Origin: an uncultured Sutterella sp.
GTDB taxonomy: Bacteria; Pseudomonadota; Gammaproteobacteria; Burkholderiales; Burkholderiaceae_F
NCBI GenBank assembly: GCA_934249275.1
Contig: CAKQKT010000001.1
Coordinates: 1 to 55,880 of the forward strand
Direction: 5' to 3'
DNA: 55,880 nucleotides
The notes under the pieces are model-generated. The model saw only the letters and a list, made by a program, of their open reading frames with translations, did no database searches and was not told the origin of the DNA. The translations under genes were made by a program, and so were the position numbers. Positions 55,811-55,880 of the stretch are shown here, piece by piece. How positions within the stretch are numbered: position 1 is the first letter of the stretch; each line of letters opens with the position of its first letter.

Positions 55811-55880
55811 GTAGGAGCCCGTGGATTATTTCCACGGGCGTCCTCCCACACCACGTGGCGTACGGTTCTCGTACCACGCG
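55811..55880. repeat. Two adjacent inverted repeats at the window edge
   Basis: GCCCGTGGA (55817-55825) and TCCACGGGC (55831-55839) form a perfect 9-bp stem. About 15 bases later CGTGG (55854-55858) pairs with CCACG (55874-55878), with GTAC inside. There is no terminal T-tract. The form recalls flanks of mobile introns or insertion elements, but the rest lies outside the window. Confidence 0.5.

Overview
The window is a gene-dense chromosomal segment (about 57% GC by eye) of a betaproteobacterium. Conserved neighbourhoods that support this are fur/bamE divergent, zapB-like/zapA/6S RNA/EVE, queA-tgt-yajC-secD-secF, pmbA-darP-mog, hda-HAD-pcnB-folK, a DUF2868/DUF3482 pair, tkt-gapA-pgk and accB-accC-prmA-DUF3426-PfkB kinase. 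MutL carries an endonuclease motif, as expected in a lineage without MutH. Within Burkholderiales, the compact genome and gene set suggest Sutterellaceae (Sutterella/Parasutterella-like). That family call is inference from gene content, not a database result. I see no prophage, CRISPR array, rRNA operon or complete insertion sequence.

Layout. 1-5.1 kb, minus strand: two glycosyltransferases translationally coupled to recN, then nadK and fabI. 5.1-13.9 kb: mltD with many LysM repeats, a YafS-like methyltransferase, rnhA, tRNA-Val(CAC), fur opposite bamE, a ZapB-like/ZapA pair, 6S RNA, an EVE protein, lgt, and the thiamine salvage pair thiM-thiE. 13.9-17.3 kb: an uncharacterised multi-pass membrane protein, a glycine-zipper GTPase and a small DUF486 membrane protein. 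17.4-23.1 kb: secF, secD, yajC, tgt and queA. 23.2-26.6 kb: pmbA opposite darP and a molybdopterin adenylyltransferase fused to an alpha/beta hydrolase. 26.7-31.5 kb: tRNA-Leu(CAA), then folK, pcnB, a HAD phosphatase and hda on the minus strand, with purM divergent.

31.5-42 kb: miaA-mutL (coupled), dedA, a lone rfbC-type epimerase, pepT, and the central-carbon cluster tkt-gapA-pgk. 42-50.9 kb: rsmE, a small lytic transglycosylase, a KTSC protein, mgtE with a terminator-containing leader, an RNB-family ribonuclease, a YqiA-like esterase overlapping mpl, and a protein that may have a degenerate nucleotidyltransferase fold. 51.1-55.8 kb, plus strand: accB, accC, prmA, a zinc-ribbon/DUF3426 membrane protein and a PfkB-family kinase. 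The last 80 bases hold two inverted repeats that may be the edge of a mobile element.

Most genes are housekeeping: envelope biogenesis and turnover (fabI, mltD, lgt, bamE, mpl, accBC, slt), translation and tRNA modification (queA, tgt, miaA, rsmE, prmA), protein export (secDF/yajC), DNA repair and replication control (recN, mutL, rnhA, hda), and cofactors (nadK, thiME, folK, mog). The least ordinary signals are the Mog-hydrolase fusion, the membrane-protein/GTPase pair, the mgtE leader with mutually exclusive hairpins, the structured leader and operator-like repeat upstream of the small transglycosylase, a GapA lacking the usual NAD-selective acidic residue, and several terminator hairpins placed inside or at the edge of expected operons.
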